From the NCBI RefSeq assembly GCF_002224245.2, contig NZ_NKHK02000008.1, positions 1 through 64,000 of the forward strand: a stretch of DNA of 64,000 nt, written 5' to 3'. Position numbers and translations under genes: made by a program. The DNA comes from Moraxella sp. VT-16-12. Lineage in GTDB: Bacteria > Pseudomonadota > Gammaproteobacteria > Pseudomonadales > Moraxellaceae. The notes below the pieces were generated by a model that was given only the letters and a program-made list of their open reading frames with translations, was not told the origin of the DNA and did no database searches. This document shows, piece after piece, positions 50,659 through 59,487 of this stretch (within the stretch, counting starts at the first letter, position 1; every line of letters starts with the position of its first letter).

Positions 50659-51411
50659 TTACTCATTAAACGCCAAATGCGTGTTTGTGGTGTTAGACGC
50701 ATCTATATAACGAGTATCACGCCATACGGTGTAGCCATTGTGCTGACTGTATGGACTAAATTTATTTTGGCGGAAATCTGATACCCATTGATTGCCATCA
50801 TAAATCTGAATATGACCATGTGGGTGTTTACCGCTGCGGTTAAATACCGCCACATCACCTACTTGGGGCGTGTAATTATGATTGCTCAGCTTGGTAAAAC
50901 CTGCTCCTGCCAAGATACCTTTGCTGGCATACATATAGGCAGATGGCTGGGGGGTAAACTTATAGCCTGCTGACTGCAAGGCTTTACGCACATATAAGGC
51001 ACAGCGACCTAGGCTTTTACCATGAGCAGCTCTGGTGGCAGCTCGGGCAGCGATACGTGGTGCATCGCTATTTAAGGTGGCGGTTAAAGAAGTGGTATTT
51101 TTATTAAATTGATTAAATGCCAATTGAGTATCACGATAAGCTTCATCATACCCATTATTAGATGACATCTCCAAATAACTGTTATCACCTGATGTGATGC
51201 CTGTTAAAGGGCGGCTTTGACTGCTTGCTACCAGCCCATCAATCGCTTGGTCTAGCTCAGCATCGCTCATGGTCTTAGCTTCTGGCTTACTCTTTGAGAC
51301 GATAAATACTTTTCTGCCATCTTCGGAGCTGATACTAATTGTGCCACTTTGAGCGTTTGCACTACCAACTGTCAAGCCAATGGCTGATGCCAACCAAAAA
51401 ATCTTTTTCAT
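50659..51411 (-). CDS. Secreted CHAP/NlpC-P60-like peptidoglycan amidase
   Basis: This 250-aa protein has a signal peptide (residues 1-20, ending SANA). A spacer of about 110 residues leads into a C-terminal papain-like domain. The catalytic Cys is probably C137 in GRCALYVRKAL and the His H200 in HPHGHIQIYDG, with VGDVAVF between. This arrangement fits CHAP, NlpC/P60 or T6SS-amidase-like peptidoglycan hydrolases. It could be a housekeeping cell-wall hydrolase or an antibacterial effector; the Sec signal favours the former. No immunity gene is adjacent. Confidence 0.72.
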   Translation of the reverse strand: MKKIFWLASAIGLTVGSANAQSGTISISSEDGRKVFIVSKSKPEAKTMSDAELDQAIDGLVASSQSRPLTGITSGDNSYLEMSSNNGYDEAYRDTQLAFNQFNKNTTSLTATLNSDAPRIAARAATRAAHGKSLGRCALYVRKALQSAGYKFTPQPSAYMYASKGILAGAGFTKLSNHNYTPQVGDVAVFNRSGKHPHGHIQIYDGNQWVSDFRQNKFSPYSQHNGYTVWRDTRYIDASNTTNTHLAFNE

Positions 51412-51529
51412 AAAAATAACCTTGAATTTGCAGGATAGATTAATTATCTTATCTGTAAGACTGTATAAGTCGCCTAAGACATGATAAACTAATCTGCTTT
51501 ACTTTTTTGAGTGTTTAAAGAGTGTCGCC

Positions 51530-52072
51530 ATGCCATCATTCCCTGATTTGCCCCAACATCATTTTGATGATAAGAAAGTCAAAAAACACCTTCCCAACCA
51601 CCTTGCCACTCGCATAGAACTCCAAGCAGCGGCAGGAGCAAGATTACCCAGTACACTCGCCAAACAGGTGTCCAAGCGACAACACTTAACTGAGCTTGTA
51701 AAACAAGCACTGCAAGGACTTCTAACATCAGAAATCCTAGCCTTGTGTCAAGTGGTGCACGCCACCGAAAATAAGCTAACCCTTGCTTTACCTTCGCTGA
51801 CCGCCATCAACCACCTGCGTTACTTGCACGCAGAGTGTCTTGGTGCATTTAGGCAAAATCCCAAACTGTGTCAATATCAAGAACTTAAATATATCCTAAG
51901 TTCAACAAAATATCAACACACATCTTCACAAAACAACTCAAAAAAACCACTAAGTGAAAACACAAGACATACTATAACACAGTACACAAACGTTGTCATC
52001 AGTCATGAGCCTTTGCGTCAATCACTTTTAAAGCTAGCACAAAGCGTGCCAATTTCTGATGAAAATCCCTAA
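51530..52072 (+). CDS. dciA: DciA-like DUF721 protein (helicase-loading factor)
   Basis: This 180-aa protein has a DUF721/DciA-like N-terminal domain (about 48-112: KQVSKRQHLTELVKQAL...ALCQVVHATENKLTLALPSLTAINHLRYLHAE) and a hydrophilic, disordered C-terminus with low-complexity Ser/Asn/Lys sequence. DciA loads the replicative helicase DnaB in bacteria that lack DnaC, including Acinetobacter. Its place beside lpxC supports the call, though here the two genes converge. A hairpin terminator includes its stop codon. Confidence 0.75.
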   Translation: MPSFPDLPQHHFDDKKVKKHLPNHLATRIELQAAAGARLPSTLAKQVSKRQHLTELVKQALQGLLTSEILALCQVVHATENKLTLALPSLTAINHLRYLHAECLGAFRQNPKLCQYQELKYILSSTKYQHTSSQNNSKKPLSENTRHTITQYTNVVISHEPLRQSLLKLAQSVPISDENP

Positions 52073-52084
52073 TAAATTTAGGGA
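52066..52084 (+). terminator. Terminator overlapping the dciA stop codon
   Basis: TCCCTAA (52066-52072) pairs with TTAGGGA (52078-52084), followed by a T run at 52087-52092. The dciA TAA lies in the stem. Confidence 0.75.
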
Positions 52085-52188
52085 AATTTTTTGGTCAATG
52101 TTACTTTATGTAAACAAACCTGTCTTGTTTGAAAAACACCACTTTTTATCGCCAAACAATAAACACTCTCAACACCTTAAAACAAAAA

Positions 52189-52214
52189 CCAATCCTTGAT
52201 AAGATTGGCTTTTT
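52189..52214 (+). terminator. Second hairpin between dciA and lpxC
   Basis: CCAATC (52189-52194) pairs with GATTGG (52203-52208), with T run 52210-52214 on the plus strand and an A run 52184-52188 that gives T on the minus strand. It may serve lpxC as well. Confidence 0.65.
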
Positions 52215-52304
52215 GAAGTGGTTTTATCATCACGATTAAAAAGCGTATTTCTTGCCTTTTTGTTGCAAGTTTCACGCCAAAAAAAATTTAAAATGGTCAA
52301 TACA

Positions 52305-53252
52305 TCATGAGACCAACGTGATATTTTCACTAAATTTGCATAAATTATAAGCAATTGGGCAAGTTTCCTTGTCATAAAAAGTTACAATTTTATGGCTATT
52401 TGGGTCTGCCAATACCGCTCTGATGAGTGCGTTATTGAGTGCATGACCTGATTTGTATGCCGAAAACTGCCCTAAAATGGCATGACCGATGACATATAAG
52501 TCGCCAACAGCGTCTAGCATTTTGTGGCGAACGAACTCATTTGGGTATCTTAACCCACCTGCATTCATCACAGAAGTGTCATCTAACACCACTGCATTGT
52601 CCAAACTGCCACCTAGTGCTAAATTGTGCTGACACAAGTATTCTAAATCCTTTAAAAAACCAAAGGTACGAGCCTGCCCCACTTCACGGATAAAGTTTTC
52701 AGTATTAAAATCCAGTGTGGTTGTCTGATTGGTCGCTTGAATGGCAGGGTGGTCAAAATCAATCTCAAATTTCATCAAAAAACCCCCATCATAAGGGTCA
52801 AATCTTGCCCATTTGTCGCCATCACACACCACAACTGTCTGCTTGATTTTGATGAATTTTTTTAGGTCAGATTGCTCCATCACGCCCGCTTTGTCTATGA
52901 GTGATAAAAACACACTGGCTGAACCGTCCATGATGGGAATCTCAGGTGCATCTACTTGTACATACAAATTATCCAAACCAAAGGCAGATACTGCCGACAA
53001 CAAATGCTCCACCGTGCCAACGCGAGCATCCCCTGCCACCAAATTTGATGACATCATGGTGTCTTGGACGAGCGTGGCAGTCATGGGAATTTTGGCATTT
53101 GCCAAATCAGTACGCACAAACACAATACCTGTACCCACAGGAGCAGGGGTCAGCGTTAATGTAACTTCTTTACCACTGTGCAGTCCTATTCCTGTGGCAG
53201 TAATGGGCATGGCAAGTGTACGTTGATAAACGGGCGTTTTTTGATTTGACAT
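52305..53252 (-). CDS. lpxC: UDP-3-O-acyl-N-acetylglucosamine deacetylase LpxC
   Basis: This 315-aa zinc amidase carries out the committed step of lipid A synthesis. Zinc ligands are H83 in VEHLLSA and the HKMLDAVGDLYVIGH segment. The catalytic-loop DAPEIPIMDGSA is intact. The N-terminal RTLAMPITATGIGLHSGKEVTLTL is typical. Length is slightly longer than E. coli (305 aa). The lipid A target means lipooligosaccharide is made. It is not adjacent to ftsZ, as it is in enterics. Confidence 0.97.
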   Translation of the reverse strand: MSNQKTPVYQRTLAMPITATGIGLHSGKEVTLTLTPAPVGTGIVFVRTDLANAKIPMTATLVQDTMMSSNLVAGDARVGTVEHLLSAVSAFGLDNLYVQVDAPEIPIMDGSASVFLSLIDKAGVMEQSDLKKFIKIKQTVVVCDGDKWARFDPYDGGFLMKFEIDFDHPAIQATNQTTTLDFNTENFIREVGQARTFGFLKDLEYLCQHNLALGGSLDNAVVLDDTSVMNAGGLRYPNEFVRHKMLDAVGDLYVIGHAILGQFSAYKSGHALNNALIRAVLADPNSHKIVTFYDKETCPIAYNLCKFSENITLVS

Positions 53253-53341
53253 GAGTTTGTTTTATTTTGTTACAATTGGGGATATTTTAGCACCTGATGT
53301 CTTGTTTGTCATCTGCTGACACTTTGATTTAGATGGACTTG

Positions 53342-54028
53342 TCATTTAGGAAAATCTATCATGGCTTGCCTGAGTGCTTGCCAAGTTGTTTCATGTTCTG
53401 GGGCAAATATCCAAAGCACTCCTAAAATAGCGTACAAAACAGCATAAGCAATGGGCTTATTACTCTCAAAAAATTTAAATGCTGTGCCTGATGATTTTTT
53501 TAGCTTTAAACCCCACACATCAACGCTGTATAATTCATCTAATATCAAATGCACCAAGCTACCAATGAACAAAAAACCACCAAATAGCCAACTGACTAAG
53601 GCGGTTAACTTTAAGCCATGATAAGCCCCATACACCACAAGCAAAGCAAAAACTGCCATATAAGGCACAGAATGCACCATGCCACGATGTACTGTAACTC
53701 GGTGAAAAATCTCAAAAATCACATATTTTAGAAAGCAAAACACCGCCACCCACACCGCCAACGCATTTATCACCGCATCAGTGCCAACATGATGAGAAGC
53801 GTACAAAATCGCCATGAGTGTCGCCAAAAACAGCTCTGCAATGGCAAAAAACTTTTTGGCAGGGCGTGATGTCCTTAGGTCAATATCAGGCAACAGCCCC
53901 CCTATTGTGCCGATAATTGCCCCAAATACGGCGGTACTCACACCATATAATCCCACCCCAAAGCCTGCGACCGCCGCCGCCGAACTTGCCACGACAGCGA
54001 CAGTTAAATGCGTACGAAAATTCGCCAT
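53342..54028 (-). CDS. Membrane-bound metal-dependent hydrolase (DUF457/YdjM-like)
   Basis: This 228-aa inner-membrane protein has five to six hydrophobic segments and the DUF457 metal-binding motifs: GGLLPDIDLRTS (about 43-54), HRGMVHSVPYM (about 113-123) and LVHLILDELYSVDVWG. It is related to the YdjM/LexA-regulated hydrolase group. Substrate unknown. It is 89 bp upstream of lpxC on the same strand. Confidence 0.85.
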   Translation of the reverse strand: MANFRTHLTVAVVASSAAAVAGFGVGLYGVSTAVFGAIIGTIGGLLPDIDLRTSRPAKKFFAIAELFLATLMAILYASHHVGTDAVINALAVWVAVFCFLKYVIFEIFHRVTVHRGMVHSVPYMAVFALLVVYGAYHGLKLTALVSWLFGGFLFIGSLVHLILDELYSVDVWGLKLKKSSGTAFKFFESNKPIAYAVLYAILGVLWIFAPEHETTWQALRQAMIDFPK

Positions 54029-54117
54029 AATTCATCACAGTAAAAAACCAAATTGTAGCACGAATCATGCCCAAATTTCACGCAATACCCAACTGACCTG
54101 TCAGGCAATAGACTGAT

Positions 54118-54564
54118 TCATCTGTCATTTAAGAAGCGATAAACACCATAAATAATCGCACCAATGATGATAATCCCCACAATGAATGTCAAAATCTGCA
54201 CCCAAAACTTATAGATAAGAAAACCAATGGATACAAGCAAAATCAGACCCAGTATCATCATCGCTTCATCATCGTTTTGTTTTTTAGGATTGGCAAGTTT
54301 GTGCAAAAAGTGTAGCACCTCACGCATGTCCTTTTCGTACTGCTGATATTCGTCTAGGGTGGGGTTGTATTTGTCGTGCATGATACGATTGCGTAGATGG
54401 TTGCAATGTTGTATTTTTTGTTGAATGTTTTGTGGGAGCTTATCTTGGATGCTAAGATATTTTTCTTTGATACCTGCGCCTGTGGCTTGGCACGCCGCCA
54501 GAGCATTTTCTAAGTCCACGCTGTAATTGCGAACATTCATAATGCGTTTGGACATATCCACCAC
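54118..54564 (-). CDS. HEPN-like protein with two C-terminal transmembrane helices
   Basis: This 148-aa protein has a helical N-terminal domain (about 15-90) with the motif LRNRIMHDKY. R58-x4-H63 fits the RNxxxH signature of HEPN ribonucleases and related folds. Two transmembrane helices follow (about 102-118 and 122-142). The start is set by a GGAG ribosome-binding site 7 nt before a GTG at 54564. An internal ATG at 54555 is too far from that site. No antitoxin partner is adjacent. The domain call rests on one motif and the helical pattern. Confidence 0.5.
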   Translation of the reverse strand: MVDMSKRIMNVRNYSVDLENALAACQATGAGIKEKYLSIQDKLPQNIQQKIQHCNHLRNRIMHDKYNPTLDEYQQYEKDMREVLHFLHKLANPKKQNDDEAMMILGLILLVSIGFLIYKFWVQILTFIVGIIIIGAIIYGVYRFLNDR

Positions 54565-54669
54565 TGTTATTCTCCGTGTTATTATTGGATTATTGTTATT
54601 GTATTAGGTTAATTATAAAATAAAATGCATAAACTTTAAAGTTGTGTTTTTTAGTGAATAATGACAACA

Positions 54670-54693
54670 AAAACCGCCAATTTAGGCGGTTTT
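54670..54693 (-). terminator. Terminator of the FAD-linked oxidase gene
   Basis: AAAACCGCC (54670-54678) pairs with GGCGGTTTT (54685-54693), with T on both sides. It lies 14 bp after the oxidase stop. Confidence 0.85.
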
Positions 54694-54706
54694 CTTATTT
54701 TATGGG

Positions 54707-56098
54707 TTAGTCAAAAATCTTGCCTGCATTCATGATGCCATTAGGGTCAAACACCGCTTTAACTGCTTTCATGTATTCAATTTCAACAGGCGAGCGGGTA
54801 TAGTCCAAATAAGGCTTTTTGGTCATGCCCACGCCATGCTCGGCAGAGATTGAACCTTTGTATTTTTTGACAGTTTCAAAGACGTATTGATTGACCACTT
54901 GGCATTTTTCAAAAAATTCTTCTTTGGACAAATGCTCAGGTTTTAAAATGTTTAAATGCAAATTGCCATCACCAATATGCCCAAACCAACAGATTTCAAA
55001 ATCAGGATAGTTGTCTTTGACAATGGTCTCAATATCGGCAATAAAATCGCCCAAATAACTAATCAGTACCGACACGTCATTTTTGTAAGGGGTAAACACC
55101 GAAATGGTCTCTGAAATGCTTTCACGCAGTTTCCACAGCTCGTGCAGTTGCCCCACACTTTGACTCATCACGCCATCCACAATCAAACCCGCTTCGGCAC
55201 AGCTCTCAAACACGCTCATGGCGGTATCTAGCACCTCATCAGACACAGCTTCAAATTCTAGCAGGACATAAAACGGCGTTTGGCTGTCAAAAGGGGCTTT
55301 GGTATGCCCTGCTTGTATCACTTTATCCACAGCGATTTGGTCAAAAAACTCAAAAGCGGTCAAATGAAGTGCTTTGCCAAACTTGTCAAGCAGTCTCACC
55401 ACAGCGTTAAAATCAGGCACGCCCAGCACCATGGCGGTCAGATTGACAGGCTGTTTTTCTAGTTTTATCAAAGCCTTGGTAACAAAACCGAGCGTGCCTT
55501 CTGCCCCGATAAACAGATGGCGAAAATCATAGCCAGTGGCGTTTTTGAGCATACCGCCGTTTAGCTCCAATACGTCGCCTTTGCCTGTTACCACCGTAAG
55601 CCCCAAGATTTGATTGCGTGTCATGCCATAGCGAATCACCTTGATACCACCAGCGTTGGTGCCGATATTGCCACCGATTTGGCTTGACCCAGATGACGCA
55701 AAATCCACCGCATAATACAAGTCTTTACTTTCGGCAAACTCTTGTAGAGCCTTGGTAACAACGCCTGCTTCCACTTCCACCATGCGGTCAGCTTCATAAA
55801 AGGTGCCAATGGCATTCATTTTATCAAAGCTCACCACCACTTCACCAAAAGCTGCCACCGCTCCAGCCGACAGCCCCGTGCGTCCGCCACTTGGCACAAG
55901 ATGAATCTTGTACTCATTGGCAAGACGGACAATTTGGGCGACTTCTTCGGTGCTTTTGGGAAACAAGATGGCAGAAGCATTGGGGTCAAAATGCTTTGTC
56001 CAGTCTTTACCCCAGTTGTCTAGGCTGTCTTTGTCGGTTTTGATGGTCAAATCGGGCAAAGTGTTATTAAGCTGGTCAAGAAAGGTGCTGATGGTCAT
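54707..56098 (-). CDS. FAD-binding oxidoreductase, GlcD/D-2-hydroxyacid dehydrogenase-like
   Basis: This 463-aa flavoprotein has an FAD_binding_4 domain (about 40-180: PSGGRTGLSAGAV, GGNIGTNAGGIKVIRYGMTRNQILGL) and an FAD-oxidase C domain (about 215-460). Near the end are the substrate/metal motifs GHIGDGNLHLN and SAEHGVGMTK. It oxidises a D-2-hydroxyacid such as D-lactate, glycolate or D-2-hydroxyglutarate, passing electrons to the respiratory chain or an ETF. The frame is open from 56260, but the ATG at 56098 (MTISTFLDQL) has AAAGG 7 nt upstream and starts the conserved part. Confidence 0.9.
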   Translation of the reverse strand: MTISTFLDQLNNTLPDLTIKTDKDSLDNWGKDWTKHFDPNASAILFPKSTEEVAQIVRLANEYKIHLVPSGGRTGLSAGAVAAFGEVVVSFDKMNAIGTFYEADRMVEVEAGVVTKALQEFAESKDLYYAVDFASSGSSQIGGNIGTNAGGIKVIRYGMTRNQILGLTVVTGKGDVLELNGGMLKNATGYDFRHLFIGAEGTLGFVTKALIKLEKQPVNLTAMVLGVPDFNAVVRLLDKFGKALHLTAFEFFDQIAVDKVIQAGHTKAPFDSQTPFYVLLEFEAVSDEVLDTAMSVFESCAEAGLIVDGVMSQSVGQLHELWKLRESISETISVFTPYKNDVSVLISYLGDFIADIETIVKDNYPDFEICWFGHIGDGNLHLNILKPEHLSKEEFFEKCQVVNQYVFETVKKYKGSISAEHGVGMTKKPYLDYTRSPVEIEYMKAVKAVFDPNGIMNAGKIFD

Positions 56099-56213
56099 AG
56101 ATAAACCTTTATGATGTGATTGGGCTAAAATTTGGCTATGATAACAGAAAATTGACTTTTGAGAAACCAAGTAGGTATTTGGTGGTGATAATTTAATTGG
56201 TTTTGAGCAGTTG

Positions 56214-56927
56214 CTAGCCAATGCCAAAGTGCTCAGATAAGTCTTGTTCGGTTGTCTCAATCATGCGTTTTAGCCACTTTAATTGTCCATCAGGGGGTAA
56301 AAATGGCAAATCTTGCAAACGCCGAATGAGCCGTTCATCATCTACTTGCCATAGGCGGTTTAGACGCTGATGATAGACTTCATCAAAATCACAAGCAAAA
56401 TGCTCTTGATAGATGGGCTGGGCGTCCTGCCATGATACGCCGAGTACAGGGGCAAGCGGATAAAACTCATTGAACACACTGGTGTACATAAATTTGAGTA
56501 TCACATCCGTCCACAAAAGTGGCAACTCATAACTGCCAGCTGATTGCCAACGCTCAAACACTAAGGCATACACATCAATGATGTGATTGGACATCTCGTC
56601 AAAACACAGCACAAAATCATGGCTAAATATTGGGTGATAACACCAACGCATACCAAAATAATCGGTTAATACTTGACCAAAAGCAATGCTTGCTAACTGG
56701 CAAAAGTCAGCTGCATTGGTGCAAAACATTGAATACAAATCTTCGTACTCTACATAGCATACCGCCTCCCAGATGGCGGCACTATTGGCGTTTTGTAGGT
56801 CAATTAGGGTGTTTAGTGATGAATGCTTCTGCCACGTTTGGCAAAACTTTGCCAAGCGAGCATCTCGCCATAGGATAAACTGATGTCGTGGTGGGTTAGG
56901 GGTGATGATAAAAGGATTAATGGTCAT
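56214..56927 (-). CDS. Uncharacterised 237-aa protein
   Basis: No family was recognised. The protein is rich in Trp, Phe and Tyr and mostly helical in pattern, with no signal peptide or clear transmembrane helix. Segments such as FGMRWCYHPIFSHDFVLCFDEMSNHIIDVY and LLWTDVILKFMYTSVFNEFYPL suggest a folded cytosolic domain. The ORF is long and closed and lies in line with the downstream oxidase, so it is likely real. It starts 181 bp from the tRNA cluster. Confidence 0.7.
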   Translation of the reverse strand: MTINPFIITPNPPRHQFILWRDARLAKFCQTWQKHSSLNTLIDLQNANSAAIWEAVCYVEYEDLYSMFCTNAADFCQLASIAFGQVLTDYFGMRWCYHPIFSHDFVLCFDEMSNHIIDVYALVFERWQSAGSYELPLLWTDVILKFMYTSVFNEFYPLAPVLGVSWQDAQPIYQEHFACDFDEVYHQRLNRLWQVDDERLIRRLQDLPFLPPDGQLKWLKRMIETTEQDLSEHFGIG

Positions 56928-57079
56928 GACTTGTTATGAAATTTTATCCAAACACCATAAATACTAATCACTCGCAGTTTACACCAACAAATAATCACAA
57001 AGCAACACTCATCAAAACAACATCAATCTTTCTGCATACTTATTATATTTACTCAATCATGAAAGTATAAATAAAAAAA

Positions 57080-57097
57080 CCCAAACCGAAGTTTGGG
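57080..57097 (-). terminator. Terminator of the tRNA-Ala-tRNA-Glu transcript
   Basis: On the minus strand CCCAAAC, a TTCG tetraloop and GTTTGGG form a hairpin followed by seven T (A run 57073-57079). It lies about 11 bp after tRNA-Glu. Confidence 0.92.
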
Positions 57098-57108
57098 ATT
57101 TTATAATT

Positions 57109-57184
57109 TGGCACTCCATAGGGGATTCGAACCCCTGTTACCGCCGTGAAAGGGCGATGTCCTAGGCCTCTAGACGAATGGAGC
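57109..57184 (-). tRNA. tRNA-Glu (anticodon TTC)
   Basis: A 76-nt cloverleaf with encoded CCA. The core from TTCGTCTAGAGGCC to CGCCCTTTCACGGCG and the T-arm AGGGGTTCGAATCCCCT closely match E. coli tRNA-Glu. The anticodon loop CTTTCAC reads TTC. The first acceptor pair is G-T. It is second in a two-tRNA unit. Confidence 0.97.
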
Positions 57185-57262
57185 GTAATAACCTAATCAA
57201 CCAACACAAGAAAATTTGCCTAGGTGCTTGTGTTTTGCACTTTTTAACTTGATATTAAAAAG

Positions 57263-57338
57263 TGGTGGAGCTAAGCGGAGTCGAACCGCTGACCCCTACA
57301 ATGCCATTGTAGTGCTCTACCAACTGAGCTATAGCCCC
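57263..57338 (-). tRNA. tRNA-Ala (anticodon GGC)
   Basis: A 76-nt cloverleaf with encoded CCA. The acceptor GGGGCTA pairs with TAGCTCC, the D-arm is GCTCAGTTGGTAGAGC, the anticodon arm CTACA-ATGGCAT-TGTAG reads GGC, and the T-arm is CAGCGGTTCGACTCCGCT. It is the first tRNA after a strong promoter. Confidence 0.97.
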
Positions 57339-57356
57339 TAATGTTTAGGTGTGCGT

Positions 57357-57384
57357 ATTATAGCAAAAAATTTTATACGGTCAA
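57357..57384 (-). promoter_or_regulatory. Promoter of the tRNA-Ala-tRNA-Glu unit
   Basis: On the minus strand TTGACC (57379-57384) and TATAAT (57357-57362) are 16 bp apart, about 19 bp before tRNA-Ala. No coding sequence intervenes. Confidence 0.88.
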
Positions 57385-57449
57385 GAGATTTTTTCTAAAA
57401 TTTACCAAAAAAAATGATAAAATTTTGATTTTAAAATAAAAATAGCATA

Positions 57450-57806
57450 CTACCAATCTCTTGTAGCAATGATTTCTTCTAGCTCATCACCGGTCAGCTC
57501 AAACCCATAGGCAGCAGCAATAAAATCAAACTCTTCACCCATACACTCACGAGCCACCGTTTCAAGGTCAAGCTCACTGTCATATTTATCTTGTAAGTCG
57601 TTGATTTTTTCTACGGCAGGATGAGTATATTGGCATAATGCTTCAATCGTGGCAGGTTTACCAGCTTCTATTTGAATGCACATTTCAAGCAAAATTTGCT
57701 CAATTTTTGCCACCAAATGTTTGGGATAATAGTCATCCTCATACATCTCTGCCAAAAAGTTGTGATTTTTTAAGGTTTGATTGTTTAAAGTATCTTTGTT
57801 TGGCAT
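57450..57806 (-). CDS. DUF5713-family protein
   Basis: This 118-aa acidic cytosolic protein closely resembles DUF5713: FLAEMYEDDYYPKHLVAKIEQILLEMCIQIEAGKPATIEAL, then ARECMGEEFDFIAAAYGFE and a terminal EEIIATRDW. Function unknown. The frame is open from 57869, but the ATG at 57806 has AAAGGA 6 nt upstream. It lies between tRNA-Ala and gltX, on the same strand as both. Confidence 0.8.
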   Translation of the reverse strand: MPNKDTLNNQTLKNHNFLAEMYEDDYYPKHLVAKIEQILLEMCIQIEAGKPATIEALCQYTHPAVEKINDLQDKYDSELDLETVARECMGEEFDFIAAAYGFELTGDELEEIIATRDW

Positions 57807-57866
57807 GGAGTTTCCTTTTAATCGCGGTAAGTTTATCATAAGAGATTTTGTATCAAAAAAACAAGT

Positions 57867-57911
57867 CATATAAAAACCGATAACTTACTGAAAATTATCG
57901 GTTTTTATATG
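57867..57911 (-). terminator. Terminator of gltX with a 17-bp perfect stem
   Basis: CATATAAAAACCGATAA (57867-57883) is exactly repeated in inverse at 57895-57911, with an 11-nt loop. It lies 6 bp after the gltX stop and has T tracts on both strands. Confidence 0.88.
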
Positions 57912-57916
57912 ATGAT

Positions 57917-59419
57917 TTATGCTTGATTTAAAAAACTCGGCAAAGATTTATTCACTTCTTCTAGCTTTTTGAGCTTCTTTTTGCCCAGTCCGCCCAAAAC
58001 TTCACAGGCGTGTCTTAGACGTGCCAAAGTCATGTCCGCCCCAATCACATACATAGAATTCATCACGGGCGTGGAGCTGGTAGAGCCTGCAATCGCCACA
58101 AAAAACGGCTGCATAAAATCTTTAAGTTTAATCTCAAAATGAGCTGCCAAGCCTTTGAGCGTGGCATAAATATTCTCTTCGCTCCACACAGGCAAGCTCT
58201 CCAACTGCCAAGTGGCAAGGTAGAGAATTTCTAAGAGTTTGTCATTATCTAGTGATTTGTGGGTAAAATCATCTGCACTGATGTTTGGCAGATTTTGAAA
58301 ATAAAAGCCTGCCCAGTTTACCGCATCTGACAAAACGTTAATGCGTGGGGCAATGGCTTTGGCAATGGCGGTGAGTTTGTCATCATTGCTTGCCCATGCC
58401 AAAATCTTAGCCTTTAATTCGTCTGCACTCATGGCACGAAGATACTCGCCATTGAGCCAGTAGAGTTTTTCAACATCAAACACAGGCCCACCCAAAGACA
58501 CTCGCGTGATGTCAAAGCTTTCTATCATCTCATCAAGGCTAAATTTCTCCGCTTCGTTTGGCAGGCTGTATCCCATACGCCCCAAATAGTTAAGCAGAGC
58601 TTCGGGGAGCACGCCTGCGTCCCGATAATAGGTAATGGACGTGGGGTTTTTACGCTTAGAAAGCTTGGATTTGTCAGGGTTACGCAGCAGTGGCATGTGG
58701 CACAGCACAGGCATCTCCCAGCCAAAATATTCATAAAGTAGCTTGTGTTTGGGGGCAGAGTTAATCCACTCTTCACCACGAATCACATGGCTGATTTGCA
58801 TCAAATGGTCGTCCACCACGTTGGCTAAATGATACGTTGGTAGACCATCTGTTTTTAGCAAAACTTGCATATCCACCGTCTCCCACGGAATGCTAATCTC
58901 GCCACGCAGCATATCGCTAAACACGCAGTCGCCTTCGGTTGGTACACGCATACGAATGACAAAGGGTTTACCACTTTCTGCCAGTTTATCGCTCTCTTCA
59001 CGGCTTAAATTGGCATAACGCCCATCATAACGCACAGGCAGGCCTGCCGCTTCTTGCTGTTTACGCATTTCATCTAGCTCATCAGGGGTGCAAAAACAGC
59101 GAAAGGCATAACCTTTGTCCAAAAGCTCTTGGGCGTACTTTTTGTAAATCTCGCCACGCTCGCTTTGGCGATAAGGAGCAAACTGACCACCCACATCAGG
59201 ACCTTCACTCCATGACAGCCCTGCCCATTTTAGGGCGTCCAAAATCATTTGTTCAGATTGGGCGGTGGAGCGAACTTGGTCGGTGTCTTCAATACGCAAA
59301 ATAAACTCACCGCCTTGGGATTTGGCAAATACCATATTAAACAGGGCAATGTAGGCAGTGCCAACATGGGGAAAGCCTGTGGGGCTTGGGGCAATACGGG
59401 TGCGAATTGGGCGTGTCAT
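57917..59419 (-). CDS. gltX: Glutamyl-tRNA synthetase
   Basis: This 500-aa class I synthetase charges tRNA-Glu. The HIGH-like motif is PHVGT at 17-21 and the KMSKS-like motif is SKLSKRKN (about residue 250). The [10 protein letters not shown] segment near 43-52 and the [14 protein letters not shown] insertion are typical. Length is usual. Its cognate tRNA-Glu gene lies only 0.7 kb downstream on the same strand. Confidence 0.97.
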   Translation of the reverse strand: MTRPIRTRIAPSPTGFPHVGTAYIALFNMVFAKSQGGEFILRIEDTDQVRSTAQSEQMILDALKWAGLSWSEGPDVGGQFAPYRQSERGEIYKKYAQELLDKGYAFRCFCTPDELDEMRKQQEAAGLPVRYDGRYANLSREESDKLAESGKPFVIRMRVPTEGDCVFSDMLRGEISIPWETVDMQVLLKTDGLPTYHLANVVDDHLMQISHVIRGEEWINSAPKHKLLYEYFGWEMPVLCHMPLLRNPDKSKLSKRKNPTSITYYRDAGVLPEALLNYLGRMGYSLPNEAEKFSLDEMIESFDITRVSLGGPVFDVEKLYWLNGEYLRAMSADELKAKILAWASNDDKLTAIAKAIAPRINVLSDAVNWAGFYFQNLPNISADDFTHKSLDNDKLLEILYLATWQLESLPVWSEENIYATLKGLAAHFEIKLKDFMQPFFVAIAGSTSSTPVMNSMYVIGADMTLARLRHACEVLGGLGKKKLKKLEEVNKSLPSFLNQA

Positions 59420-59487
59420 AAACTTATCTCAATGAATATTTTGGTATATTATAGTCAATTTTGATACCATTGTGGCAAATTTCTAGG

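Noticed and set aside
56099-56260. 54-codon N-terminal extension of the GlcD-like gene.
   Set aside because: The ATG at 56098 has an AAAGG site and begins the conserved region; the extension has no domain.
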